Part shown: positions 8,308 through 15,819 of the stretch, piece after piece
How positions within the stretch are numbered: position 1 is the first letter of the stretch
Layout of the letters: each line of letters opens with the position of its first letter
Assembly: GCA_030428945.1 (NCBI GenBank)
Contig: JAUIEC010000010.1
Coordinates: 124,001 to 188,000 of the forward strand
Direction: 5' to 3'
DNA length: 64,000 nt
Origin: Phycisphaerae bacterium
GTDB lineage: Bacteria; Planctomycetota; Phycisphaerae; UBA1845; Fen-1342
Notes under the pieces: model-generated
What the model was told of the DNA's origin: nothing
The model's database searches: none
Seen by the model: the letters and a program-made list of their open reading frames with translations, nothing else
Made by a program: the position numbers and the translations under genes

Positions 8308-9228
8308 ATGACGCTGAATGCGGCCACCAACGACCAGACGCCGCAGGCCGATCCGCAGGGGGACCCGCTCGCCCTTCCGGAAGCCCTGCAGAAGGCCATG
8401 GCCCGGGTGACCGAGATCAGCTCGCTGCCCGAAATCACCACGCGGATCGTCGAGGTGGTCGAGGACCCCAAGTCGACCGCCCAGGACATGCACGACATCG
8501 TCAAGAACGACCCCGCCCTGGCCGCCAAGATCCTCAAGGTGGTCAACTCGGCCTTCTACGGACTGCCGGCCCAGATCTCGAGCCTCGACCGCGCGATCAT
8601 CATGCTCGGGCTCAGCGCGGTGAAGAACATCGCCCTGGCCGCCTCGCTCTCGCGACTGTTCCGACCCGGGGCGATCTCGGACGCCTTCGACGCCCGTGAC
8701 CTGTGGGAGCACTGCATCGGTGTCGGCGTCTGCGCCCGGATGCTGGCCGCTTCCGGGTTCGGACAGGCCGAGGAGGCCTTCGTGGCCGGGCTGGTGCACG
8801 ACATGGGGCTGCTGGTCGAGTACCAGTTGTTCCCGGAGAAGCTCAAGCAGGTGGTCGAGATCTGCGCGGCGCAGCCGCAGGACTTCCTGGCGACCGAGCA
8901 GGCCGTGATCGGCGCCAACCACCAGCAGTTCGGCAACGCCCTGGCCGTCAAGTGGAAGTTCCCGCCGGCGCTGCGCTACTCGATCAGCTATCACCACAAC
9001 CCCGAACGGCTGCGGCCGGAGTTCCGGCGACTGGTGACGGCCGTGCAGGTCGCCGACGCGATCTGCGGGCAGAACCAGATCGGCTTCTACCTGACGACGC
9101 AGACCTCGGAGATCACCGAGGAGATGCTGGAGCAGGTCGGCGTGACGCCGGAACGGGTCGGCGAACTGCTCGAAACGCTTCCGGAGCGGATCGAGGAGAC
9201 GATGGCGATCTTCCACGACGACATATGA
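8308..9228 (+). CDS. HDOD-domain signalling protein
   Basis: The HDOD module spans about residues 25-230. It shows ISSLPEITTRIVEVVEDP, IVKNDPALAAKILKVVNSAFYGLP, the RAIIMLGLSAVKNIALA helix, and FVAGLVHDMGLLVEY, which retains HD. HDOD proteins usually lack full hydrolase activity and act in signal output of motility, stress or nucleotide signalling. Start 8308 is favoured over the in-frame ATG at 8287 because GGGAG stands 6 nt before it. A roughly 60-residue C-terminal segment (TQTSEITEEMLEQVGVTPER and on) follows the domain. Confidence 0.85.
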   Translation: MTLNAATNDQTPQADPQGDPLALPEALQKAMARVTEISSLPEITTRIVEVVEDPKSTAQDMHDIVKNDPALAAKILKVVNSAFYGLPAQISSLDRAIIMLGLSAVKNIALAASLSRLFRPGAISDAFDARDLWEHCIGVGVCARMLAASGFGQAEEAFVAGLVHDMGLLVEYQLFPEKLKQVVEICAAQPQDFLATEQAVIGANHQQFGNALAVKWKFPPALRYSISYHHNPERLRPEFRRLVTAVQVADAICGQNQIGFYLTTQTSEITEEMLEQVGVTPERVGELLETLPERIEETMAIFHDDI

Positions 9229-9303
9229 AGTGCCCAGACGCAGGCGTTCTGCGCGAATCAGACGTTTGCGATGCACATCCGGGGCCGCCCCCCGATATAC
9301 TTC

Positions 9304-9325
9304 TGACCCCCGCACGCGGGGTCAG
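9304..9325 (+). promoter_or_regulatory. Leader hairpin overlapping the ribosome-binding site
   Basis: CTGACCCC and GGGGTCAG form an 8-bp perfect stem with a 7-nt loop. The 3' arm runs into the AGGAG that serves the 9338 start, so the fold could mask the site. No regulator is identified. Confidence 0.4.
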
Positions 9326-9337
9326 GAGAAACACGGC

Positions 9338-9721
9338 ATGCCACGCATCACGATCGTTTTCGGGCTGATCTGCATCGCCCTCGGACTCTTCGGCTACTTC
9401 GGTTCCGCCAGCGACAGCCCCAGCAAAACCGCCCTGATCCCGGCCGCTTTCGGGCTGGTGATGGTCATCGTCGGCGGCATCGCGCTGCAGGAGAAGCTGC
9501 GCAAGCACGCCATGCACGTCGCCGTGCTGGTGGCGTTCCTCTTCATCTGGCGGCCGGCGCTGGTGGGCATCCCGGCCACGCTGAAGCTGCTCGGCGGCAC
9601 CGAGGTCGACAACCCGCGCGGCGCCGTCGTCCAGGCGATCTTCGCGCTGCTCTGCATCGGCTTCGTCGCCCTCTGCGTGCAGTCCTTCATCGCCGCGCGC
9701 AAAGCGCGGGTGAATGTGTGA
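9338..9721 (+). CDS. Small integral membrane protein, unknown function
   Basis: The 127-aa protein has four hydrophobic segments (about residues 5-23, 32-52, 62-80 and 100-120) and few charged residues until the basic C-terminus. AGGAG precedes the ATG at 9338. It lies 109 bp after the HDOD gene on the same strand, so co-transcription is possible. No motif points to a function. Confidence 0.7.
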   Translation: MPRITIVFGLICIALGLFGYFGSASDSPSKTALIPAAFGLVMVIVGGIALQEKLRKHAMHVAVLVAFLFIWRPALVGIPATLKLLGGTEVDNPRGAVVQAIFALLCIGFVALCVQSFIAARKARVNV

Positions 9722-9772
9722 AGACGTGAAGGAGTGAAAAAGGCCGCGTCGAGCCAACCCTCCTTCACGATC
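9720..9772. repeat. GTGAARRC tract plus conserved tail, left flank of the 9.8-11.5 kb cassette
   Basis: GTGAAGAC, GTGAAGGA, GTGAAAAA in 8-nt register, then a segment ending CCAACCCTCCTTCAC. The same composite lies at 11.78-11.83 kb in the same orientation. Confidence 0.75.
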
Positions 9773-9793
9773 TTACCGGCCGTCTAGGCCGAT

Positions 9794-10648
9794 TCATCCA
9801 GGTTTGAAGTGTGCTTTGAGGGCAGTGTCATTCGTCAGGCGTAACCGAATTCGGTCGATCTGCTTCGGGCTTAGGTCCGGCATCAGTTCGTTGATTACTG
9901 CGACCACCCTCTTGATTCCTTGCTCCTTCGAACTAGGAAGCCGCGTCTTCAATCGCTGGAGCAGTTCCTCGCGTGCTAGACTCTCGGTATCGACGCCGTC
10001 TTTCTTCAACCGCGCCACAGCACGATCACTGACCCATTCGACTTGCTCAGTGAGATGTGGGCGGACGAGTTGCTTGAGCTTGTCTTTAGGCCAATCCTGG
10101 GTTCCGACTCGGGAATATAGACTCCCGACCAACCATCCGAGTTTCGCCCCGAACTCGGATGTTAGCTGGCCTTTGCGGCTCTCAAGCATTTGGTCATAGT
10201 GGTCTGATCGGAACGCAACGCTCACCCGGAGGAACGCGACCGCATCCTCACCGATCCCGACATCGCCGTCAGGGTATAGGTAAAACAAACTGAGTCTCTG
10301 CTCGTTTTGGTTGAGGATTCGCTCCAGCAGATCTTGTCCCCTGTTCTTGGTCTTATCCGTGTATGTCCGGTCATGAACTCGTTCGCAGACAGTGTCCAGC
10401 AGGCTTGGCAGTACATCTGCGAGACTTCGAATCACGGCAACGTTGATGAAGCGAGCCGAACATTGGCCATTGCGACGCACCAGGTCGCACGTCTGCGTCA
10501 GGATCATGAAAGCAAGATACTTGGCATTGCAAAAGTGTGGATGCACTTCCTTGAAGAGAGACTCAAGTGAGGTGCTGGGGTTGAGAATGTCGCCCTGCTG
10601 CAGGTCGCTGTCAGCGGCGACGGGTTTATACGTCCAATGGGTTGGCAT
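9794..10648 (-). CDS. Unknown protein with an LTQTCDL motif, third gene of an accessory cassette
   Basis: A 284-aa soluble protein with the landmarks QQGDIL (about residues 17-22) and ILTQTCDLV (about 48-56). This QGDIL plus TQTCDL pairing recurs, as I recall it, in uncharacterised accessory-genome proteins; I cannot assign a fold or reaction. The C-terminal third is helical and basic, ending in INELMPDLSPKQIDRIRLRL. The GC content and codon choice are visibly lower than in neighbours, consistent with transfer. It starts 7 nt after the small middle gene, so the three genes form one operon. Confidence 0.7.
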   Translation of the reverse strand: MPTHWTYKPVAADSDLQQGDILNPSTSLESLFKEVHPHFCNAKYLAFMILTQTCDLVRRNGQCSARFINVAVIRSLADVLPSLLDTVCERVHDRTYTDKTKNRGQDLLERILNQNEQRLSLFYLYPDGDVGIGEDAVAFLRVSVAFRSDHYDQMLESRKGQLTSEFGAKLGWLVGSLYSRVGTQDWPKDKLKQLVRPHLTEQVEWVSDRAVARLKKDGVDTESLAREELLQRLKTRLPSSKEQGIKRVVAVINELMPDLSPKQIDRIRLRLTNDTALKAHFKPG

Positions 10649-10655
10649 TGCTGCT

Positions 10656-10871
10656 TCAAAGGGTCGAATCTGGCCCCGTGGGCCGGTCAGACTTGCGTGG
10701 AATGAACCGTACCACCACGCTGCCCGCATCGAGAGTTACGGTGAAGTGACGATTCTGCGGCGATTGCGTGTTCGTGGATTGGGTCTTGGTATCTGCTAAG
10801 CGAATCGCGGTCGCACGTTCAAACTTGGATTTCGGATCAACGCCGGAGGCCGTGTTCTCTTGATGGGTCAC
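10656..10871 (-). CDS. Small unknown protein, middle gene of the cassette
   Basis: A 71-aa basic product with a polar N-terminus (THQENTASGVDPKSK) and a short strand-forming segment (HFTVTLDAGSVVVRFIPRK). It starts at a GTG that overlaps the stop of the upstream gene by 4 nt (GTGA), with GGAG at proper spacing, which is good evidence that it is translated. It could be a small antitoxin, adaptor or immunity partner, but nothing in the sequence decides this. Confidence 0.6.
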   Translation of the reverse strand: MTHQENTASGVDPKSKFERATAIRLADTKTQSTNTQSPQNRHFTVTLDAGSVVVRFIPRKSDRPTGPDSTL

Positions 10872-11488
10872 GTGGTAACTCCAGGGAGTTTCCTTATAAT
10901 GTCATCGACTATCTGACCGACCTGCTGCATCGGTATGCGCAGCCAAGCCTTCAGATCGTCTGCATCTACAGAGGACTTATGAAAGTTGAAGGAACAGCTA
11001 CAGTCTCCTCCCTGCGAGATGATAACCTCAACATTCAGAAAACCGCCCTCAAAGGGCATCGAGCGACGAACGCTTTGATTCTCTATCTGCAGTCCGTAAT
11101 CGGAGAACACGCTGTCCAGGCCACATTGGACGGCGGCACCGAGTTCCGCTGGCATTTCCGTGGACTGGAACCTCAGGTTGTAGCCCGCTGCTGACACTGG
11201 GGTCCTAGAAAGCGTTTCTAGAGCTGCGATCGCGTACGTGCGACTCAACTCCAGCGTATCGAAGTCGTACTTGTCGATAGATACATCCAGGTTGAAGTTG
11301 CTCACCACCACAGCGACATCGCCGTGTCGGACTCGCCAAGGTCCCCGTACGTTCAGCGGCACTTCCACGGGCACAGGGCGATCATCCGTGATGTGGAAAA
11401 TCTCGCGAGCGATCCACTCGGGTGTGAGGATCGCCCGGTTCCAGGCCCCAAGTACAACTGTGTTCCATCCGATTGGTTCGAAACTCAT
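10868..11488 (-). CDS. Unknown protein, first gene of the cassette
   Basis: A 206-aa protein beginning MSFEPIGWNTVVLGAWNRAI. It has alternating beta-strand-like segments (VPVEVPLNVRGPWRVRHGDV, then VAVVVSNFNLDVSI) and a helix-rich C-terminus. GGAGGAG stands before the ATG. Codon usage is less GC-biased than the surrounding housekeeping genes. It shares a 4-nt overlap with the next gene, so stoichiometric production with it is likely. I do not recognise the family. Confidence 0.7.
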   Translation of the reverse strand: MSFEPIGWNTVVLGAWNRAILTPEWIAREIFHITDDRPVPVEVPLNVRGPWRVRHGDVAVVVSNFNLDVSIDKYDFDTLELSRTYAIAALETLSRTPVSAAGYNLRFQSTEMPAELGAAVQCGLDSVFSDYGLQIENQSVRRSMPFEGGFLNVEVIISQGGDCSCSFNFHKSSVDADDLKAWLRIPMQQVGQIVDDIIRKLPGVTT

Positions 11489-11743
11489 TCGACTCCTCCA
11501 CCCGGATATGAGTGTATCGGTCACAGAGCAATCTTCCAACACAGTGAGTCGATCATGCGGGCCGCCTTGTCGCAGGCACGTCTAGGCGGTCTCATGGGTG
11601 TTTGCTCGGTGCATGCACCTTCGAGCGGCACACAAAGCAGACAGCATCCTTAGCCATGGAAACCGGGGACAGCCAAGTGAATGTCCTTTCTTCACTTCTC
11701 GGTTTCCCGCTCGCTCGATAAGCCGGTGAATACTGGGAAAAAT

Positions 11744-11771
11744 GGGGACAGCCACGTGACTGTCCCCCTTT
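11744..11771. repeat. GGGGACAGCCACGTG-type palindrome
   Basis: GGGGACAGCCACGTGACTGTCCCC followed by a T run, with an A run before it. It is the same element that recurs at 42-53.4 kb, and could act as a bidirectional terminator. Confidence 0.85.
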
Positions 11772-11781
11772 TTCCGGGTGA

Positions 11782-11862
11782 ATGCGTGAAAACGTGAAGG
11801 CGTGAAAGAGGTGGCGTCGACCCAACCCTCCTTCACTCTTTCACGTTTTCACATTTTCACCA
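11782..11862. repeat. GTGAARRC tract with inverted counterpart, right flank of the cassette
   Basis: GTGAAAAC, GTGAAGGC, GTGAAAGA, then the same tail as at 9.72-9.77 kb, then TTTCACGT, TTTCACAT, TTTCACC. The first and last parts are complementary and could fold into a long stem. Confidence 0.8.
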
Positions 11863-11876
11863 TGACCCGACGGGCG

Positions 11877-13196
11877 CTAGCCCCGAATCGCCCACTTCAG
11901 CAGGCTGCCGATGCTCGGCGGTTTGCCCTGCATCAGGATGCCGACGCGGAAGATCCGGCCCGCGCCCCAGACGCACAGGACCGTGAACGCCGCCACGCCG
12001 ACCAGGCCCAGCCACGGCTGCCATGCGGGCACGCCGGCCGGGGTGCTCTGCCGGATCAGCATCAGCATCGGTGTGAACGGCGGGATCAGCGACATGATCG
12101 TCGCGAAGGCCCCCTCGGGATACTTGGCGACCTGCATCCAGACCATCATCGGGACCATCATCAGCACCCAGACCGGCATCATCATCGACTGGGCTTCCTT
12201 CAGGTCGTTGCAGGCCGCCCCCAGCCCGATCAGCAGCGAACCGAACAGGAACACCGCCGCGATCATGTAGACGATCAGCCACGGCAGCACCTCGAACGGA
12301 ACGAAATCCTCCAGCTCCAGGTAGTACAGCGCCCCGATCCCGCCGGCCAGGTAGATCGCCAGCACCGTCAGCGAAACCGCCACCGTCCCCAGCAGCTTGC
12401 CGACCATCAGCTCGAACGGCTTGACCGATCCCAGCAGCACCTCGGCGATCCGCTGCATCTTCTCTTCCAGCACCGCGTTCACCAGCGGGGCCGCCCCGAC
12501 CATGATCATCATGAACATCAGGAACATCATCCCGGCCGGAACACCGATCGCGCGACCCTCGTGCGACTTGACGGCATCCTTGACGCCGCCCGTCGCGTCG
12601 ACCGACACCAGGCTGGCGCCTTCGACGTCGGGACAGTTGAACAGCCGGTTGATCAGGCCCCGGTCGAGCCCTTCGGCGGCGAAACGGATGCTGCGGATCT
12701 GGTTCTGCACCGCGCCGCGGATCCAGCGCCGCGCATCGTGGAAGATCGCGTTCGGCGCGTGGTAGGTGATCCGCTCGGCCGCGGTCGGCGGTCCGCCGGC
12801 CGGCGGGCGGATCACGTTCGCGCCGATCTCGACGAAGGCATGCAGTTCCTGCCCGCGGACCCGCTGCGAAAGGGCGACCCGCTGCGCGGCCGCGTCCTCC
12901 TCGGGCGTGATGATCTCGATCTCGTAGGCCGGGTTGGTCTGTTCGCCCGTCTCGGGATCGCGGATCGCGTTCTCGTTGCGGATCCGGGCGGCCTCGGCGA
13001 CGGCCTCGGCGATTTGGCCGGTGCGGTCGAGAATGCCGATCCGCTTGGCCTCGGTGTCGACCTGCGATTCCATCACGGCGACGGTGATGATGCCGCCGCT
13101 CATCAGGACCGGCATCAGGGCGACCATCACGAAGAACGCCTTGGTCTTGACCGAACTGAGGTACTCGCGCTTGGCGAGCAGCAGGATCTTACGCAT
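11877..13196 (-). CDS. ABC-2 type permease, NatB-like
   Basis: The transmembrane subunit of an ABC exporter. The 439-aa protein has one N-terminal membrane helix (KAFFVMVALMPVLMSGGI) and a large extracytoplasmic domain (about residues 45-240). Five or six clustered helices follow from about residue 245, starting with GMMFLMFMMIMVGAAPLVNAV, and the conserved EEKMQRIAEVLLGSVKPFELM coupling segment is present. That arrangement matches NatB/YhaP-type permeases (COG1668-like). It overlaps the upstream ATPase gene by 8 nt, so the two are translationally coupled. The substrate is unknown; sodium export is only one precedent. Confidence 0.88.
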   Translation of the reverse strand: MRKILLLAKREYLSSVKTKAFFVMVALMPVLMSGGIITVAVMESQVDTEAKRIGILDRTGQIAEAVAEAARIRNENAIRDPETGEQTNPAYEIEIITPEEDAAAQRVALSQRVRGQELHAFVEIGANVIRPPAGGPPTAAERITYHAPNAIFHDARRWIRGAVQNQIRSIRFAAEGLDRGLINRLFNCPDVEGASLVSVDATGGVKDAVKSHEGRAIGVPAGMMFLMFMMIMVGAAPLVNAVLEEKMQRIAEVLLGSVKPFELMVGKLLGTVAVSLTVLAIYLAGGIGALYYLELEDFVPFEVLPWLIVYMIAAVFLFGSLLIGLGAACNDLKEAQSMMMPVWVLMMVPMMVWMQVAKYPEGAFATIMSLIPPFTPMLMLIRQSTPAGVPAWQPWLGLVGVAAFTVLCVWGAGRIFRVGILMQGKPPSIGSLLKWAIRG

Positions 13197-14103
13197 GGCT
13201 GGCCTCCCCGGCCTCGGGGCCGGCGATGCGGACGAAGATGTCGTGCAGGCTCGGGCGGGCCAGTTCGAACCGCCGGACGCGGGTCCGCGCCATGACCTCG
13301 GCCAGGACGACCTGCGGGTCGCCCCCGTCGGCCAGGCGGAGTTCCTGGGACTGGCCGTGGTCGCGAATCCTCTCGACGCCGGGCAGGTTCTGCAGGGCGG
13401 CCGTGTTGCCGTCGGTCTGCAGGCGGATCACGTCGCTGCCGTACTGGTCCTGGATGTCGCGGAGGGTCCCGTCGAGCACCTTGCGTCCGCGGAAGATCAT
13501 GAAGATCCGGTCGCACATCGTCTCGGCGGTGTTCATGTCGTGGGTGCTGAAGATCACGGTCGTGCCGCTCTGCCGCAGTTCGAGGACGGCATCCTTGAGC
13601 ACGTCGGCGTTGACCGGATCGAGGCCGCTGAACGGCTCGTCGAGAATCACCATGTCGGGCTTCGAGGCGATCGCGGCGATGAACTGGACCTTCTGGCTCA
13701 TGCCCTTGCTGAGCGCCTCGACCTTCTTGTGGGCCCAGTCGGTCAGGCCCAGTTTCTCGAGCCAGCGGTCGACCTCGGGACGGACGTCGGCGCTGCTCTT
13801 CAGGCCGGCGTAGAAGATCAGCAGTTCGCGGACCTTCATCTTCTTGTAGAGCCCGCGCTCCTCGGGCAGGTAGGCGATCCGGTCGGCGCAGGCTTCGTGC
13901 CGCTCGTCACCGAACACGCGGATCACCCCGCTGTCGGGATAGAAGATCGTCATGATCATCCGCAGCGTGGTCGTCTTCCCGGCCCCGTTCGGTCCGATGA
14001 AACCGTAGACGCTGCCGCGCGGCACCTGCAGCGACAGGTCGTCCACCGCGGTGTGCTGCCCGAAGGTCTTCGTGACGTTCTCGAGTTCGACGGCGTTGGT
14101 CAT
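13189..14103 (-). CDS. ABC transporter ATPase, NatA-like
   Basis: Energises the adjacent permease. Walker A is GPNGAGKTTTLR (about residues 37-48), the Q-loop region reads YLPEERGLYKKM, the signature is LSKGMSQKVQ, Walker B is MVILDEPFSGLDP, and the H-loop is STHDM. A C-terminal extension of about 85 residues after the core is typical of NatA/YhaQ ATPases. The start at 14103 is selected because GAGG lies 6 nt upstream; the much longer frame runs through repeats. It is divergent from the PKD lipoprotein across a repeat-rich gap. Confidence 0.92.
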   Translation of the reverse strand: MTNAVELENVTKTFGQHTAVDDLSLQVPRGSVYGFIGPNGAGKTTTLRMIMTIFYPDSGVIRVFGDERHEACADRIAYLPEERGLYKKMKVRELLIFYAGLKSSADVRPEVDRWLEKLGLTDWAHKKVEALSKGMSQKVQFIAAIASKPDMVILDEPFSGLDPVNADVLKDAVLELRQSGTTVIFSTHDMNTAETMCDRIFMIFRGRKVLDGTLRDIQDQYGSDVIRLQTDGNTAALQNLPGVERIRDHGQSQELRLADGGDPQVVLAEVMARTRVRRFELARPSLHDIFVRIAGPEAGEASHA

Positions 14104-14182
14104 GTCCATCCTCACGGCCCGTGAAAACACGAGCCGGCATGGTCGAGGGTCCGCCCCCGTTTGGCAAGCGGAGCGCCTTCGG

Positions 14183-14522
14183 AGGGAGGGAGGGAACAAG
14201 GGAGCGAGGGAGCAAGGGAGAGTTGTAGGGTGCGTCATCGACGCAGGAGCCCGCGCGTTCATCCGACGCGGACACTCCGGGCGTCGATGCCGCACCGCGT
14301 GGCAACTTCAGCGAGCGCCGCGAGCGGATGGGTGGGGGACTGCACCGATCTCGGCCGTCTTGGTTGACGGAATCGCCAAGCGGTGCGGCATCGACGCCCG
14401 CGGCTTCCGAGTTGTCGAAATCGTGGTCTGCCGCGTCGATGACGCACCCTACAACTCTCCCTTGCTCCCTTGCTCCCTCGCTCCCTCGCTCCCTTGCTCT
14501 CTTGCTCCCTCGCTCCCTTGCT
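14183..14522. repeat. Composite inverted element: octamer tract, REP-like palindrome, core, inverted palindrome, octamer tract
   Basis: Left: GGGAGCRA units at 14183-14220, then a GTAG palindrome at 14224-14296. Right: an inverted palindrome at 14380-14452, then CTCCCTTG/CTCCCTCG units to 14522. About 38 bp (14207-14244 against 14433-14470) are exactly complementary. The core holds the second copy of the 37-bp dispersed element. It fills most of the 485-bp gap between the ABC ATPase and the PKD gene. Confidence 0.9.
14311..14347. repeat. 37-bp dispersed element, copy 2
   Basis: Near-identical to 8045-8081; both copies are associated with octamer tracts. Confidence 0.75.
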
Positions 14523-14528
14523 CCGGCT

Positions 14529-14556
14529 TTGTAGACTCCCGGGGCCCGGCTATAAT
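14529..14556 (+). promoter_or_regulatory. Probable promoter of the PKD lipoprotein gene
   Basis: Perfect -10 TATAAT at 14551-14556 with a weak -35 TTGTAG 16 nt upstream. The -35 begins 7 bp after the octamer tract ends. Confidence 0.55.
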
Positions 14557-14588
14557 GCCGCGGCAATGGACCGCTTCAGGAGGCCGCC

Positions 14589-15770
14589 GTGCATCGTCTT
14601 GCCCTCGCAACACTCGTCCTGGTTCTCTCCGGTGGGTGTCTGCAGACCGGAACGACCGGTTCGCTGATCGCCGCCATCAGCGTCAATGTCTCCAGCGGAG
14701 ACGCACCCCTGACGGTCATGATGTCGGCCCAGTCGTCCTCGTCCGGCAGCCCGCTGGTCCGCGCGACCTGGGACTTCGGCGACGGCGCGACCGACACCGG
14801 CCTCGATGTCACCCACATCTTCGCCGCTCCCGGACGCTACACCGTCTCCGTCATGGTCGAGGACAGCGCCGGAACCACCGCGAATGCCTCCCAGACCATC
14901 CGCGTCGCCGGCGCCACACCCACCGCGGTCGCCACCGCCAGCGTCACGGCCGGCAACGCCCCCCTCGGCGTGCTGTTCAACGGAACCGCCAGCACCGCGC
15001 CGGATGACATCATCGAAGACTGGAACTGGGACTTCGGCGACGGCAGCACCGATCGCGGACCGACCCCGTCCCACATCTACACCCGCGCCGGAACCTTCTC
15101 CGCCACGCTGACCGTCGTGACCGCCGGCGGCGTCTCCGACACGACCACCGTCACCGTCGAAGTCGGCGAAGTCACCACCGGATCGCTGCAGTTCAACGGC
15201 AGCCAGTTCGCCACGCTCCCGCTGGCCGGCGCCGCCGTCACGGCCTGGACCTTCGAGGCCAACGTCAACCCGGGGTCGGGCGGCGGCACCGTCGTCGAGT
15301 TCGGCAGCCCGAACATCGCGATCGAAATCGACGTCGACGACCGCCTGATCCGCGTGATCGCCAACGCCCTGACCGGACAACTCGCCACCGGCGAGATCGC
15401 CGCGGGCTGGCACCACCTGGCCGTCAACTACACCGGCGGTTCGGTCGAGGTCTACTTCGACGGCGCCGCACTCGGTACCATCGGCATCGACGCGTCAACC
15501 ACCTCCACCAACCTGGTCCTCGGACAGGGCTACGTCGGCAACCTCGCGCAGGTCCGCTTCTGGGATGTCGCCCGCACCGCGGCCGAGATCGCCGAAACCC
15601 TCGCCACCGACCCCGCCCCCGGTGCCGCCGGCCTGCTGGGCAACTGGCGACTAGACGAGGGCAGCGGCCAGGGACTGGCCAACGACGCGACCGGCGGCCT
15701 CGACGGACTCCGCGGCGCAATGGTCGACGCCGAAGCCGCCGACCCCGCCTGGAGCAGCGAAGGCCCGTAA
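14589..15770 (+). CDS. Secreted lipoprotein with two PKD domains and a LamG/concanavalin-like domain
   Basis: Begins with a lipoprotein signal peptide whose lipobox is LSGGC (Cys at residue 17), so it is probably anchored at an envelope membrane. Two PKD domains follow, each with the WDFGDG hallmark (about residues 60-65 and 142-147). Then comes a LamG-like jelly roll from about residue 200, with WTFEANVNPGSGGG, GWHHLAVNYTGGSVEVYFDG and VRFWDVARTAAEIAE. Such modules bind carbohydrate or mediate adhesion. The GTG start is supported by AGGAGG just upstream; no ATG alternative fits. Confidence 0.85.
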   Translation: MHRLALATLVLVLSGGCLQTGTTGSLIAAISVNVSSGDAPLTVMMSAQSSSSGSPLVRATWDFGDGATDTGLDVTHIFAAPGRYTVSVMVEDSAGTTANASQTIRVAGATPTAVATASVTAGNAPLGVLFNGTASTAPDDIIEDWNWDFGDGSTDRGPTPSHIYTRAGTFSATLTVVTAGGVSDTTTVTVEVGEVTTGSLQFNGSQFATLPLAGAAVTAWTFEANVNPGSGGGTVVEFGSPNIAIEIDVDDRLIRVIANALTGQLATGEIAAGWHHLAVNYTGGSVEVYFDGAALGTIGIDASTTSTNLVLGQGYVGNLAQVRFWDVARTAAEIAETLATDPAPGAAGLLGNWRLDEGSGQGLANDATGGLDGLRGAMVDAEAADPAWSSEGP

Positions 15771-15784
15771 CACGACCGCCCCCA

Positions 15785-15819
15785 GGCAGGTGAGCAGCGG
15801 GGGCACCCCCTCACCTGCC
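15785..15819. terminator. Hairpin between convergent genes
   Basis: GGCAGGTGAG pairs with CTCACCTGCC, and inside it GGGGG pairs with CCCCC. It overlaps the methyltransferase stop codon. There is no clear T run, so its terminator role is inferred from its location. Confidence 0.5.

Larger units (their letters stand above)
11489..11876. other. Gene-free gap holding two palindromes and a GTGAARRC repeat
   Basis: No credible gene is present. The gap contains a degenerate copy (11664-11690) and a good copy (11744-11771) of the GGGGACAGCCACGTG palindrome, then the octamer composite at 11782-11862. Confidence 0.7.

Noticed and set aside
11582-11836. Small open frames containing GDSHVAVP or RGQPRGCP
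   Set aside because: They are translations of the GGGGACAGCCACGTG palindrome in different frames and recur at every palindrome; they are not genes.
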